DNA from: Luteimonas suaedae
GTDB lineage: Bacteria; Pseudomonadota; Gammaproteobacteria; Xanthomonadales; Xanthomonadaceae
Assembly: GCF_008312895.1 (NCBI RefSeq)
Contig: NZ_VSSP01000007.1
Coordinates: forward strand, 1-64,000
Direction of reading: 5' to 3'
Length of the DNA: 64,000 nucleotides
The translations under genes were made by a program, and so were the position numbers. Positions 17,480 to 26,488 of the stretch are shown in pieces. Within the stretch, counting starts at the first letter, position 1. Each line of letters opens with the position of its first letter. The notes beneath the pieces were generated by a model. That model was given only the letters and a program-made list of their open reading frames with translations, had not been told where the DNA came from and made no database searches.

Positions 17480-20419
17480 CTACAGGTCCAGGTTGGCGCG
17501 GACGGTCAGGCCGATCCGGCGATCGTTGAGGTACGAGCCGTTGGGACGACTCGGGTTGCCGTAGTAGTCGAAGCGCTCTTCATCCAGCAGGTTGGTGCCA
17601 TCGAGCGAGATCGACCAGACCTCGTCGAAGTTGAATCGGATCGACGCGTCCAGTTGCCCCGTCTCGTCGTGGTACTGCGGCACGTGGCCGGCGTTCGGCG
17701 GCCGGGTGGTGACCAGCCAGGTATCGCGCCAGTTGTACGCGGCACGGACCGAGAAACGTTCGCGCTCGAAGAAGAGCACCACGTTGTAGCTGTGCTTGGA
17801 CAGCCCCTCCAGCGGCAGGTAGGCGACCTCGATGCCGTCGGTGGTCTGCGCGTCCGGCGACGGCGCGCTGCTGTCGACGTAGGTGTAGTTGGTCTCGAAC
17901 CCGAACCCCGACTGGAAGATCTGCCGGTAGCCAAGCTCCAGGCCCTTGATCTTGCCGTCCTCGCCGTTGGCGCGGGTCTGCAGCTCGAACGGGCGCACGC
18001 ACTCGGCGCCCACGCAGGGACGCGCCGAGCTGTCCGGCGTGTCCTGCACCTCGTACGCCGGATCGTAGTAGTTGGCGGTCACCGTGTCGTAGAAATAGAA
18101 GCCCTTGACCTGCTTGTAGAAGGCGGTGCCGTACAGCATCGAGCCTTCGCCGAAGTACCACTCCAGGGAAGTGTCGAACTGATTGGAGTACATGGGCTCC
18201 AGGTAGGGGTTGCCGCGGTTGGCGTAGGACAGGCCGCCGGTGTTGAAGTCGAAGAAGGTGTTGCCCAGATGCACGTACGGGTCGAGCAGGTCGAAGTTGG
18301 GACGCGACATCGCGCGCGAGGCGGCCACGCGCCACTGCAGTTGCGGGGTGAAGAACATGCGGAAATTGAAACTCGGCAGCACGTCGGTGTACGCGTGCTT
18401 CACGCTGACCGGCACCAGTTCGTTCACCGGCACGTCCTGCTCGCGCTCCCAGCCGTCGACCGTGGTCTCCGTGCGCACCAGGCGCACGCCGGCATTCGTG
18501 TCCCAGGGGAAGCGGCCGCTGTCGTTGCCGAAGCGCAGCATCGCGTAGGCGGCATAGGTCTTCTCGCCGAATTCGCGAATGTCGGTCTGCGCGTTGTAGG
18601 TCACCGGATCATGGCCGAACATGCGCACGGTGTTCTCGTAGTCGGCGACCATCTCGTCGCAGGCCACGTAACCGGTCGGCAGGCCGCTCTGGCCACGGAA
18701 ATGATCCTCGAACGGGAACAGCCTGTAGCACGCGTCCGGGTACTCCGACAGGGGCACCGCGGCCCACGTGCCCCAGGCGTTGTCCGAACCCGGCGGCGGG
18801 ATCTTCTGCCAGTTCCAGCTGGAACTGCGCACGATCGAGTCGCGATCGGTCATGCGGACGCCGAAGCGCAGGTCGCGCAGGAAGTCGCTCTCAATGAAAT
18901 CCCAGCGCACGTCCGCCCGCCACGAGATCTGGTCGGCATCGTTGTCGTCGCGCTTGTCCAGGTGCGACATCCAGCCGGCATAGTTCTCGATGTTGCTCAT
19001 GTAGCCCGGGATCGGCTGGCCGGTGGCCTGTTCGACGACGCTGATCGACGGCCGCTCGCCGCGGAAGTCCACGACCACGGGCGGCATGCCGTAGAGCCCT
19101 GCCCAGCCACGCCAGTCATTCGGATCGGCCAACTGCCCCGCCAGCAGGTCGACCCAGTAGTTCACGCTCTCGGTGGTGGCGTCGACATACTGCAGGTCGG
19201 TGGAGAAATGAAGCCGGTCGTTGACCTGCCACTTGAATCCCGTGCTGTAGTCGCTGGTCACCGAATTGCGCCAGTCCATGCGCGCGGTGGTGGTCACCAG
19301 CGCGTTGTTGAACGTCCCGTACTGGAACTCGCCTTCCGGGGTGAAGCCGAACGGATCGGTGAAGGCTTCGTAGCCGGGGATCGACGGCGAGACAAAGCCC
19401 CAGCCGTTGCCGGAGAAGTTCACCAAGTCCTCGGTGTCGTTGTTGAAGTTGCCGGCGCGGACGCTGTACTCGCGGTTGCGGAACTTGTAGTCCGAGCGCA
19501 ACGCTTGCGCATAGACCTCCATGTCGTCGTTGGGCCTCCACTGGAATGCCGCGGCCAGGCCGTCGCGCTCGCGATCGCCGAAGTGGCTGTACATGCCGAT
19601 CTCGGTGGGGATCACGACCTCCTGTCCCTCGTAACCGGGGACATCGTCGAACACCAGATAGCTGCCGAGATTGATGCGATCTTCGCGATACTGGCCTTCC
19701 TGGCGGGCGATGTTGAACAGGAAACCCATCTCGCCGACGCCGGTCTGCCAGCGGTTGCTGAACAGGAACGAGGCCGACGGCTGCACCGAATCGCGCAGGT
19801 CCCAGCGGTTGACGGTGAAGCTGCCGCTGAGCCGCATGCCATCGGCATCGAACGGCATGCGCGTGCGCAGGTTGACCAGGCCGCCGATACCGCCTTCGAT
19901 CAGTTCGGCGTTCGGATTCTTGTAGACGTCGACGCCGGCGAGGAGTTCGGCCGGCACGTCCTCGAGGCTCAGTGCGCGGCCCGCGTTTGCGGTAAAGATG
20001 TCGCGTCCGTTGAGCTCGGTGCGCACCTGGGTCAGGCCGCGTATGGCGATTTCACTGCCCTCGCCCTTGTTGCGCCGGATCTGCACGCCCGAGATGCGCT
20101 GCAGCGCCTCGGCGATGTTGTTGTCGGGCAGCTTGCCGATGTCCTCGGCAACGACGGAATCCACGATCTGGTCGGTGGTTTCCTTGATGATCTGCGCCTT
20201 GGTAAGGCTGCCGCGCACGCCGGTGACCACCACTCTGTCCAACTCGGTGGCGTCATCTTGATCCGCCCCACTCGGACTCTCGGTAGATTGTTGTGCATGC
20301 GCCTGCGCGCTGAGCAATGCGGCGATGCTCAGTGCAATGACAGTATGAGGAAAGTGATTGCGACTGGAACTGCGGCTCACAAGTCGGCTTGCCGGGTCAC
20401 GGCGATGACGCGTTGACAT
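17480..20419 (-). CDS. TonB-dependent receptor 2 (xyloglucan oligosaccharide uptake)
   Basis: A 979-residue outer-membrane TonB-dependent transporter. The ATG at 20419 follows GGGAGGGAACA (core at 20427-20433) and gives MSTRHRR and a signal peptide ending SAQAHA. TonB box region (ELDRVVVTGVRGS), plug (VAEDIGKLPDNNIAEALQRI, RGLTQVRTELNGRDIFTA, IEGGIGGLVNLRTR) and barrel follow the same pattern as receptor 1 and are clearly paralogous. Inserts make it ~75 residues longer, mostly in extracellular-loop regions; one loop carries a likely disulfide (RPCVGAECVRP). It probably imports another class of xyloglucan fragment. It is the first gene of the leftward operon, followed by the GH74 remnant and then the second promoter. 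Confidence 0.92.
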   Translation of the reverse strand: MSTRHRRDPASRLVSRSSSRNHFPHTVIALSIAALLSAQAHAQQSTESPSGADQDDATELDRVVVTGVRGSLTKAQIIKETTDQIVDSVVAEDIGKLPDNNIAEALQRISGVQIRRNKGEGSEIAIRGLTQVRTELNGRDIFTANAGRALSLEDVPAELLAGVDVYKNPNAELIEGGIGGLVNLRTRMPFDADGMRLSGSFTVNRWDLRDSVQPSASFLFSNRWQTGVGEMGFLFNIARQEGQYREDRINLGSYLVFDDVPGYEGQEVVIPTEIGMYSHFGDRERDGLAAAFQWRPNDDMEVYAQALRSDYKFRNREYSVRAGNFNNDTEDLVNFSGNGWGFVSPSIPGYEAFTDPFGFTPEGEFQYGTFNNALVTTTARMDWRNSVTSDYSTGFKWQVNDRLHFSTDLQYVDATTESVNYWVDLLAGQLADPNDWRGWAGLYGMPPVVVDFRGERPSISVVEQATGQPIPGYMSNIENYAGWMSHLDKRDDNDADQISWRADVRWDFIESDFLRDLRFGVRMTDRDSIVRSSSWNWQKIPPPGSDNAWGTWAAVPLSEYPDACYRLFPFEDHFRGQSGLPTGYVACDEMVADYENTVRMFGHDPVTYNAQTDIREFGEKTYAAYAMLRFGNDSGRFPWDTNAGVRLVRTETTVDGWEREQDVPVNELVPVSVKHAYTDVLPSFNFRMFFTPQLQWRVAASRAMSRPNFDLLDPYVHLGNTFFDFNTGGLSYANRGNPYLEPMYSNQFDTSLEWYFGEGSMLYGTAFYKQVKGFYFYDTVTANYYDPAYEVQDTPDSSARPCVGAECVRPFELQTRANGEDGKIKGLELGYRQIFQSGFGFETNYTYVDSSAPSPDAQTTDGIEVAYLPLEGLSKHSYNVVLFFERERFSVRAAYNWRDTWLVTTRPPNAGHVPQYHDETGQLDASIRFNFDEVWSISLDGTNLLDEERFDYYGNPSRPNGSYLNDRRIGLTVRANLDL

Positions 20420-20988
20420 GGTTGTTCCCTCCCAAGGACACATGACTTGCGTTGTCGGTTGGGGCCCGGACGCCGTAGCGCCGCGTGCTCCCTGTGGTCG
20501 CTCGTTCTTCGGCTCGGCGTTCCGCTCTTGTTGGATGACGGGTCCGGCACGCAAGCGCCGGGCTCCGCCTGGCGACCTATCGCGCGCTCCGATGGCGCGC
20601 GTGTTCCTGAGTGATGCAAATGGGCCGCGTCGAACTGCGGCGCCGCCCATGAATGCCGTTGACCGATCGGAATCGTGAAACGTGACTTCCGTCGGAGCAT
20701 AGGCGGCAGGCGCGATGCCATACCAATGAAATATTTACAAAGATCTATATTTCTTTGGAATATAAGAGATCGCCGAATGGGTGATGCCCATAAATCCCGC
20801 CCCGCGCTTCGCGGGCGACACTCACTCCCGAAAATCGGCAACCTTCACCGCTTTACGATGAAAACGTTTTCCGTCTTCGGCGAGGCCCGGGCAGCCGGTC
20901 GGGAGCCATGACTTCCGAAATTTCATTGGCGGTGCATGGCGGGCTTTGCAGCGCAACCCCAAGGGGAAAAAACTACAAGGGCAGCGTT
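20420..20988. other. Leader/promoter region of receptor 2 and LysR 3' flank
   Basis: A 569-bp stretch without a supportable gene. It contains a ~270-nt leader of receptor 2, its promoter block (20696-20735), and an AT-richer tract at 20730-20765 (ATATTTACAAAGATCTATAT) that is unusual for this DNA and could be an activator or UP-element-like site. At 20921-20929 a plus-strand TTTCATTGG repeats the core of the receptor promoter motif, close to the end of the LysR gene. Confidence 0.55.
20696..20735 (-). promoter_or_regulatory. Shared promoter/operator block of TonB receptor 2
   Basis: Read leftward, AATATTTCATTGGTATGG (20735-20718) is followed by 16 bp and TATGCT (20701-20696). The 18-mer is identical to the one upstream of receptor 1. 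TTGGTA to TATGCT has a 19-bp spacer. Transcription would start near 20689 and leave a long leader. The upstream flank is AT-rich. Confidence 0.6.
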
Positions 20989-21957
20989 CTAAGGAAGATG
21001 CCGCGGCGGCAGATCCGCGTACAACCGCCGCGCCGTGCTCCGCAGCGCCTCCAGCACCCGTTCGGCGCCGGGCGACAGCAACTGGTCGCGGCGACGGACG
21101 ATGCCGAAGAATTCCATGCGCACGCCCAGCTCGATCGGCAGCGCGACCAGCTGGCCCGCCTGCACGTACGGCGCCACCGAATCGATCGGCAGCGCAGTCA
21201 ACAGGTCGCCGCTGCGCAGCAGGTTGGTGATGACTGGCAGCGCCGAGGTCTCGATGATGTTGTGTGGCCGCTGCAGGCCGTGTTCCAGGAACACCGAATC
21301 CAAGCGCGCGCGCAGCACGCTCTCCGCCGGCGGCAGGATCCAGCCGTAGTCGATCAGGTCGGCGTGCTGCAGCCGCGTACGCCCGGCCAACGGATGTCCG
21401 GCCCGCGCGATCACCGAATGCGGCTCGTCGGCGAGCGGCTCGAAGTCCAGCTCGCCGGCGCCTTCCGGACCCATGATGCGGCCGATGACGATGTCCAGTT
21501 GCCCATCCAGCAGCTTGGCCACCAGCGGCCGGCTGTAGTCCATCTCCACCCGGATCATGATGTCGGGAAAATCGCGCTTGACCATCGCGACCGCCTGCGG
21601 CACCAGATTGGTGCCGGGATTGACCACGGTGCCGATCGCCGCCTGCCCCATCTGCCCGCTGCGCAATGCCGCAATCTCGTCGTGGGCGCGGCCGATTTCC
21701 GACAGCGCCGAGCGCGCCCGGCGGATCAGGACCTGGCCATACCAGGTCGGCTCGACACCGCGGGCATGGCGTTCGAACAGCTTCACGCCCAGCACGCTTT
21801 CCATCTCGGCCAGCAGCTTGGAGGCGGCCGGCTGGGTCATGCTGGCCGCCTCGGCGGCGCGCAGCACGCTGCGCTGCTCGTACAGATGCAGCAACAGCAG
21901 CAGATGCCGCGTCTTCAGGCGCGAGGCGTTGAACCAGCTGGTGCTTGCCTGGACCAT
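20989..21957 (-). CDS. LysR-family transcriptional regulator (GbpR-like)
   Basis: A 322-residue LysR-type regulator from the ATG at 21957 (a GTG at 21966 adds three residues). The N-terminal winged helix-turn-helix is clear (RSVLRAAEAASMTQPAASKLLAEMESVLGVKLFERHARG in two overlapping halves), followed by a periplasmic-binding-protein-like effector domain with the usual NPGTN and PHSVIARAGHPLA blocks. The effector domain style resembles GbpR, a regulator tied to galactose/arabinose uptake in Agrobacterium. It diverges from dgoA-dgoD-dgoK, the standard place for a regulator of that pathway, and sits next to the receptor 2 promoter, so it may control galactose catabolism and possibly xyloglucan uptake. 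Target and inducer are inferred. Confidence 0.9.
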   Translation of the reverse strand: MVQASTSWFNASRLKTRHLLLLLHLYEQRSVLRAAEAASMTQPAASKLLAEMESVLGVKLFERHARGVEPTWYGQVLIRRARSALSEIGRAHDEIAALRSGQMGQAAIGTVVNPGTNLVPQAVAMVKRDFPDIMIRVEMDYSRPLVAKLLDGQLDIVIGRIMGPEGAGELDFEPLADEPHSVIARAGHPLAGRTRLQHADLIDYGWILPPAESVLRARLDSVFLEHGLQRPHNIIETSALPVITNLLRSGDLLTALPIDSVAPYVQAGQLVALPIELGVRMEFFGIVRRRDQLLSPGAERVLEALRSTARRLYADLPPRHLP

Positions 21958-22293
21958 GCGGACCACCTTCCCCAGGGTGCGGTGCGGCTGCGGATGCGTG
22001 CCGGCCGGCGGCGGACGATCACGGATAAAGCCACGGCCGCCGAGGGCTCGCCGGTCGATGATACGTATTCACATGGGGAATAGCATCTGCCGAAAATTTC
22101 ATTTGTCGAACATAGGTTTGCGGGCAACGCTATGACCCATCGCCAACCCCGCGAGGGGGCGTGACCGGCATGGGCGCATGCGGCCCGGCGGTTGGCGTAA
22201 CGCCGCACCGACGCGCATCGTGAACGGTCGCCCGGCGCAGGACGGCGGGCACGTCCCGCCACTGCCGAAGGCCTCATGCCAGGAGGAGGGTCC
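21958..22293. other. Intergenic region between lysR and the dgo operon
   Basis: A divergent intergenic region with no supported gene in its first 336 bp. An AT-rich stretch at 22085-22120 contains TTTCATTTG (22097-22105), close to the TTTCATTGG core seen before both TonB receptors, and GTCGAACATAGG. This is the likeliest place for the LysR operator and divergent promoters. No convincing -10/-35 pair could be fixed by eye. Confidence 0.5.
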
Positions 22294-22377
22294 ATGGCGC
22301 ATCCCATCGGCATCCATGTCTTGCGCAACGCCGCGCGGATCGTCCGCCTGTCGATGCCGGCGCCCCGGTGCGCATGA
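22294..22377 (+). CDS. Possible 27-residue leader ORF coupled to dgoA
   Basis: The ATG at 22294 is preceded by a very strong Shine-Dalgarno, AGGAGGAGGG (22281-22290), much better than that of most genes here. The frame encodes [20 protein letters not shown] and seven more residues, and its TGA (22375-22377) overlaps the dgoA ATG (22374-22376) as ATGA. It could be a translated leader that feeds ribosomes to dgoA, or the rest of a lost upstream gene. The peptide matches no family I recognise. Confidence 0.4.
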   Translation: MAHPIGIHVLRNAARIVRLSMPAPRCA

Positions 22378-22991
22378 GCGCGCCTCCATTCCGGCTTCCG
22401 CTGATCGCCATCCTGCGCGGCATCCGGCCGCAGGAAGTCCTGGCGCACGTCGAGACGCTGGTGGACGAAGGCTTCGATGCGATCGAGATCCCGCTCAATT
22501 CACCCGACTGGGCCGACAGCATCGGCAGCGCCGTCCGCGCCTTCGGCGACCGCGCCTGGATCGGCGGTGGCACCGTGCTGCGGACCGCCGACGCCGACGC
22601 GCTGGTCGAGTTGGGCGCGCGCTTCATCGTCACCCCCAACACCGATCCCGCATTGATCCGCCATGCGGTGGCGCGCGGCCTGCAGGTCGTCGCCGGCTTC
22701 GCCACGCCCAGCGAAGCGTTCGCCGCGCTCGACGCCGGCGCGCAGATGCTCAAGCTGTTTCCCGCATCCACTTATGGGCCGGCCCACGTGCGCGCACTGC
22801 GCGCCGTGCTGCCGCCCGTCCCCTTGTTCGTCGTCGGTGGCGTCGATCCGACATTGCTCGCCGGATACCTCTCCGCCGGCAGCACGGGCGCCGGCATCGG
22901 CGGCGAGCTCTATCGGCCGGGGCAACCCGTCGACCGCACGCAGGACAGCGCGCGCGCGTTCAAGCAAGCCTATCTGGAAGTCCTGCCATGA
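22374..22991 (+). CDS. dgoA: 2-dehydro-3-deoxy-6-phosphogalactonate aldolase
   Basis: A 205-residue class I aldolase of the KDPG/KDPGal family that splits KDPGal to pyruvate and glyceraldehyde 3-phosphate, the last step of De Ley-Doudoroff galactose breakdown. The fold signatures are [10 protein letters not shown] at the N-terminus, the catalytic glutamate E38 in [10 protein letters not shown], the phosphate/carboxylate segments GGGTVL and VTPNTD, and Schiff-base lysine K127 in [18 protein letters not shown] near residue 160 is the phosphate-binding turn. A GTG six bases upstream is an alternative start. The stop overlaps the dgoD ATG (ATGA), so the genes are cotranslated. The KDPGal rather than KDPG assignment rests on the neighbouring dgoD and dgoK. 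Confidence 0.93.
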   Translation: MSAPPFRLPLIAILRGIRPQEVLAHVETLVDEGFDAIEIPLNSPDWADSIGSAVRAFGDRAWIGGGTVLRTADADALVELGARFIVTPNTDPALIRHAVARGLQVVAGFATPSEAFAALDAGAQMLKLFPASTYGPAHVRALRAVLPPVPLFVVGGVDPTLLAGYLSAGSTGAGIGGELYRPGQPVDRTQDSARAFKQAYLEVLP

Positions 22992-24136
22992 AGATCGTGC
23001 GCCTGAGCACCTACCACGCGGCACCGCGCTGGCTGTTCCTGAAGATCGAGACCGACGAGGGCGTCACCGGCTGGGGCGAGCCGGTGATCGAAGGCCGCGC
23101 GCAAACCGTGGAGGCGGCCGTGCACGAGCTGTCGGAGTACCTGGTCGGCCGCGATCCGGCGCGGATCAACGACCTGTGGCAGACGCTGTACCGCGGCGGC
23201 TTCTACCGCGGCGGCCCGATCCTGATGAGCGCCATCGCCGGCATCGACCAGGCGCTGTGGGACATCAAGGGCAAGGCGCTGGGCGTGCCGGTCTACGAAC
23301 TGCTCGGCGGGCTGGTGCGCGATCGCATGAAGACCTACCGCTGGGTCGGCGGCGACCGGCCGGCCGAGCTGATCGCGCAGATCCGCACGCTCACCGAGCA
23401 AGGCTACGACACGTTCAAGTTCAACGGCAGCGAGGAGCTGGCGCCGCTCGCCGGCACCGCGGCGATCGACGCGCTGATCGCCAAGGTGGCCGGCGTGCGC
23501 GAGGCGTTCGGCAACACGGTGGATTTCGGCATCGACTTCCACGGCCGGATCGGCGCGCCGATGGCGCGGGTGCTGCTGCGCGAGCTGGAGCCGTACCGGC
23601 CGCTGTTCGTCGAGGAACCGGTGCTGCCGGAACAGGCGGAGGAGTACCCGCGACTTGCCGCGATGAGCGCGATCCCGCTGGCCGCAGGCGAGCGCATGTA
23701 CTCGCGGTTCGAGTTCAAGCGGGTGCTCGCCGCCGGCGGCCTGTCGATCCTGCAGCCGGACCTGTCGCATGCCGGTGGCATCAGCGAGTGCTTCCGCATC
23801 GCCGCCATGGCCGAAGCCTACGACGTCGCGCTGGCGCCGCATTGCCCGCTGGGGCCGGTGGCGCTGGCCGCGTGCCTGCAGGTCGATTTCGTTTCGCACA
23901 ACGCGGTGCTGCAGGAGCAGAGCATCGGCATCCACTACAACGAACATGCCGACCTGCTCGACTACGTGCGCAACCCCGACGACTTCCGCTGCGAGGCCGG
24001 CTACATCCGCGCCCTGCCCGGCCCGGGCCTGGGCGTGGAGATCGACGAGGAGCGCCTGCTCGAAGCGAGCCGCTCGCCGCCGGCCTGGCGCAATCCGCTG
24101 TGGCGTCACGCCGACGGCAGCGTGGCCGAGTGGTGA
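22988..24136 (+). CDS. dgoD: D-galactonate dehydratase
   Basis: A 382-residue enolase-superfamily dehydratase that converts D-galactonate to 2-dehydro-3-deoxy-galactonate. Metal ligands fall at D183 (FGIDFHGR), E209 (FVEEP) and E235 (AGERMYS), with catalytic histidines H185 and H285 (LAPHCP), the same numbering as E. coli DgoD. The N-terminal capping domain ([30 protein letters not shown]) is complete and length is exactly as expected. It overlaps dgoA by 4 bp and is followed 60 bp later by dgoK. No galactose dehydrogenase or lactonase is seen nearby, so upstream steps must be encoded elsewhere. Confidence 0.96.
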   Translation: MKIVRLSTYHAAPRWLFLKIETDEGVTGWGEPVIEGRAQTVEAAVHELSEYLVGRDPARINDLWQTLYRGGFYRGGPILMSAIAGIDQALWDIKGKALGVPVYELLGGLVRDRMKTYRWVGGDRPAELIAQIRTLTEQGYDTFKFNGSEELAPLAGTAAIDALIAKVAGVREAFGNTVDFGIDFHGRIGAPMARVLLRELEPYRPLFVEEPVLPEQAEEYPRLAAMSAIPLAAGERMYSRFEFKRVLAAGGLSILQPDLSHAGGISECFRIAAMAEAYDVALAPHCPLGPVALAACLQVDFVSHNAVLQEQSIGIHYNEHADLLDYVRNPDDFRCEAGYIRALPGPGLGVEIDEERLLEASRSPPAWRNPLWRHADGSVAEW

Positions 24137-24196
24137 GGCACCGATGATCCGGAGCACCGCCGTGGTCGGTTCGTCCGGATTCCCGGAGCACGGCGC

Positions 24197-25111
24197 ATGA
24201 TCGCGGTCGACTGGGGCACCAGCCAGCTGCGCGCCTATCGCATCGACGACACCGGCGCCGTGACCGCGCAGCGACGCGCGGCCGAAGGCGCCACCGCCTG
24301 CCGCGGCCGTCATGCCGAGGTGCTGCGCGCCTGCATCGGCGACTGGGACGACGGGCTCGTCATGCTGTGCGGCATGGTCGGCAGCCGCAACGGCTGGAGG
24401 GAGGTGCCCTACGTCGACTGTCCCGCCGGCGTCGACGAACTTGCGGCAGCGCTGCAACCCTGCGACACGCCCGAGTTACCGGGCCGCCGGCTCTGGTGCG
24501 TGCCCGGCATGGCCGATCGCAGCGGTGCCGGCGATGCGATGCGCGGCGAGGAAACCCAGGTGCTGGCACTGCTCGAGCGGCTCGGCCGCGGCCGCCATGT
24601 CGTCTGCCTGCCGGGCACCCACAGCAAATGGGTCGAAGCGGACGACGGCCGCATCGTCTCGATCGCGACCGCGATGACCGGCGAGGTGTTCGACCTGCTG
24701 CGCCGGCACGGCACGCTGGCCGAACTGGTGCCTGCAGGCGCAGGCCGCACCGGCACCGATACCGGCTCCGCCGAGACCGAGGTGTTCGACCGTGGCCTGC
24801 ACGACAGCGCGGCCGACGGCGGCCTGCTGCACCATCTGTTCGGCGCGCGCGCGCATGTGCTGTTCGACAGCCTGCCCGCCGAGCGCCTGTCCGACTATCT
24901 CTCCGGCCTGCTGATCGGACACGAAGTCCGGTCGCTATTGCCGATGTCGGTGAGGACCGGCGGCATGACGGCGCACCTGATCGGCAATGCCGCGTTGCTC
25001 GATGCCTATGCCCGCGCCCTCGCCGCCTCCGGCATCGCAACCCAGCGTCACTCCGAACGGTTGGCCGCCGATGGCCTGTCCCTGCTGGCGCGCCATCGTG
25101 ACCTCTCCTGA
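24197..25111 (+). CDS. dgoK: 2-dehydro-3-deoxygalactonokinase
   Basis: A 304-residue sugar-acid kinase that phosphorylates 2-dehydro-3-deoxygalactonate with ATP to supply DgoA. Family marks are the N-terminal phosphate loop AVDWGTSQLRAY, the block GMVGSRNGWREVPYVDCPAG, GEETQVLALL, the nucleotide/sugar block CLPGTHSKWVEADDGRI, and MTGEVFDLLRRHGTL. Length fits the DgoK family. The start at 24197 is the only one that leaves the phosphate loop at the N-terminus. It is third in the dgoA-dgoD-dgoK operon and convergent with the LacI regulator downstream. Confidence 0.94.
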   Translation: MIAVDWGTSQLRAYRIDDTGAVTAQRRAAEGATACRGRHAEVLRACIGDWDDGLVMLCGMVGSRNGWREVPYVDCPAGVDELAAALQPCDTPELPGRRLWCVPGMADRSGAGDAMRGEETQVLALLERLGRGRHVVCLPGTHSKWVEADDGRIVSIATAMTGEVFDLLRRHGTLAELVPAGAGRTGTDTGSAETEVFDRGLHDSAADGGLLHHLFGARAHVLFDSLPAERLSDYLSGLLIGHEVRSLLPMSVRTGGMTAHLIGNAALLDAYARALAASGIATQRHSERLAADGLSLLARHRDLS

Positions 25112-25208
25112 ACGCCCGGCGCGCGCCAGGCTGGCTGTCGCCTACCGGCGCCCATGCCCATCCGCTGCGGTCGGTCGTGCGTGTTCGCAGCGGGTACCGG
25201 CGTGGACG

Positions 25209-26219
25209 CTATCGCGTGGATACGGGCCCGGTCGAACGCCGCAGCTGCAAGGTGTACGGCACGACCACCATCGCGCCGGCGTTGCGGTCGCGGATCGCCT
25301 TGAGCAGCTCGACGCCGGCAAGGCGTCCCATATCGCGGGTCGGCTGGCGCACCGTGGTCAGCGCCGGGTAGATGTGCCGCGCGATCGGGGTGTCGTCGAA
25401 GCCGCAGACCGATACATCGCCCGGCACCGACAGGCCGCGTTCGCAGATCGCGCAGATCGCGCCGGCGGCCATGTCGTCGTTGGCGGCGAAGATCGCGGTC
25501 GGCGGGCGCGCGAGGTCGAGCAGGCGATTGGTCGCGGCGAAGCCGGAGTCGTAGTAGAACTCGCCCTCGGCCACCAGCGCGGGATCGAAGCGGATGCCGG
25601 CGCGCTTCAGGCCCTCGCGGTAGCCCGCCAGCCGCCAGCCGCTGGCGCCGTGCGCCGGATGGCCCTTGATGTGGGCGATGCGCCGATGTCCCAGCTGCAC
25701 CAGGTGCGCGATCATCTCGGCCACCGCGCTCTGCTCGTCTACGGTCACGCCGATGCGGCGGTGCGCCTCCATCGGCGAGATGCTGGCGTACGGCACGCCC
25801 AGTGCGTCGAGCCGCTGCAGCAGCGCCGGGTCGTCGGTGATCGGCGGGGTCAGCACCACGCCGTCGAGCCGCGACTGGTCGATCAGCGCCTCGACCTTGG
25901 CGACGATGTCGCGCGCGTCATAGACCAGCGGCGCCAGCATCAGGTTGTAATGATGCGCCTGGCAGGCGTCGAGCACGCCCAGCTCCACCTCCATCAGGTA
26001 GTTGCTGGACGGGTTGTCGTAGAGCATCGCCACCAGGTACGAGCGCCGGCCGGCCAACGTGCGCGCCGACGGATGCGGGCGGTAGCGCAGTTTCTCGACG
26101 ATCGCCTCGACCCGCTGCCGGGTCGCGTCGGCGACGTTCGGCTCATGGTTGAGCACGCGCGAGACGGTCTTCATCGACACGCCGGCGGCGGCGGCCACGT
26201 CCTCGATGCGGATTCGCAT
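25209..26219 (-). CDS. LacI-family transcriptional repressor
   Basis: A 336-residue LacI/GalR regulator. The ATG at 26219 follows GACGAGG with good spacing and puts the DNA-binding helix-turn-helix at the extreme N-terminus ([29 protein letters not shown]), the usual layout; earlier ATGs add odd tails. The hinge helix ([13 protein letters not shown]) and a two-lobed sugar-binding domain ([55 protein letters not shown]) follow. It diverges from the GH3 beta-glucosidase, and a palindrome TGACAACGCTGTCA in the gap is a likely operator. It is probably a repressor relieved by an oligosaccharide or glucose derivative. Confidence 0.93.
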   Translation of the reverse strand: MRIRIEDVAAAAGVSMKTVSRVLNHEPNVADATRQRVEAIVEKLRYRPHPSARTLAGRRSYLVAMLYDNPSSNYLMEVELGVLDACQAHHYNLMLAPLVYDARDIVAKVEALIDQSRLDGVVLTPPITDDPALLQRLDALGVPYASISPMEAHRRIGVTVDEQSAVAEMIAHLVQLGHRRIAHIKGHPAHGASGWRLAGYREGLKRAGIRFDPALVAEGEFYYDSGFAATNRLLDLARPPTAIFAANDDMAAGAICAICERGLSVPGDVSVCGFDDTPIARHIYPALTTVRQPTRDMGRLAGVELLKAIRDRNAGAMVVVPYTLQLRRSTGPVSTR

Positions 26220-26433
26220 GTTGCCTCGTCCCGGCTCGGCCATGACCGGCTGCGATTCTGCCAGATGCACGCGCGCGCGCATGTCAGCGCACGTGCCGCG
26301 GCGGCGGGAACGGATTCATCGGGGCGTCTCCTTCCTGTGGGCGTCGCCGATGCCGTCCCCGGCATGGCCCACCGGCATCTTTCCGTGATGCAACAAGCAT
26401 CGCCGGCAGCTTGCGGCTATTCTGCCCATATCT

Positions 26434-26447
26434 TGACAACGCTGTCA
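26434..26447. promoter_or_regulatory. Palindromic LacI-type operator before GH3
   Basis: TGACAACGCTGTCA is a near-perfect inverted repeat (TGACA and TGTCA arms with a central CG) of the form bound by LacI-family regulators. It lies 42 bp before the GH3 ATG and 214 bp before the divergent lacI-type gene. The overlapping TTGACA (26433-26438) could be a -35 box, which would make binding block transcription. Confidence 0.65.
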
Positions 26448-26488
26448 TCCATCGGACCGCCAGCCAACCACCGCGGAGAACACCCCTG

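Noticed and set aside
20675..20911. Small plus-strand ORF upstream of TonB receptor 2.
   Set aside because: It overlaps the conserved promoter block on the other strand, lacks a Shine-Dalgarno, and encodes no recognisable peptide.
26411..26488. An earlier ATG for the GH3 gene (26411).
   Set aside because: It would put the LacI operator inside the coding sequence and a polar tail before the lipoprotein signal. The ATG at 26489 has a Shine-Dalgarno and a proper signal.
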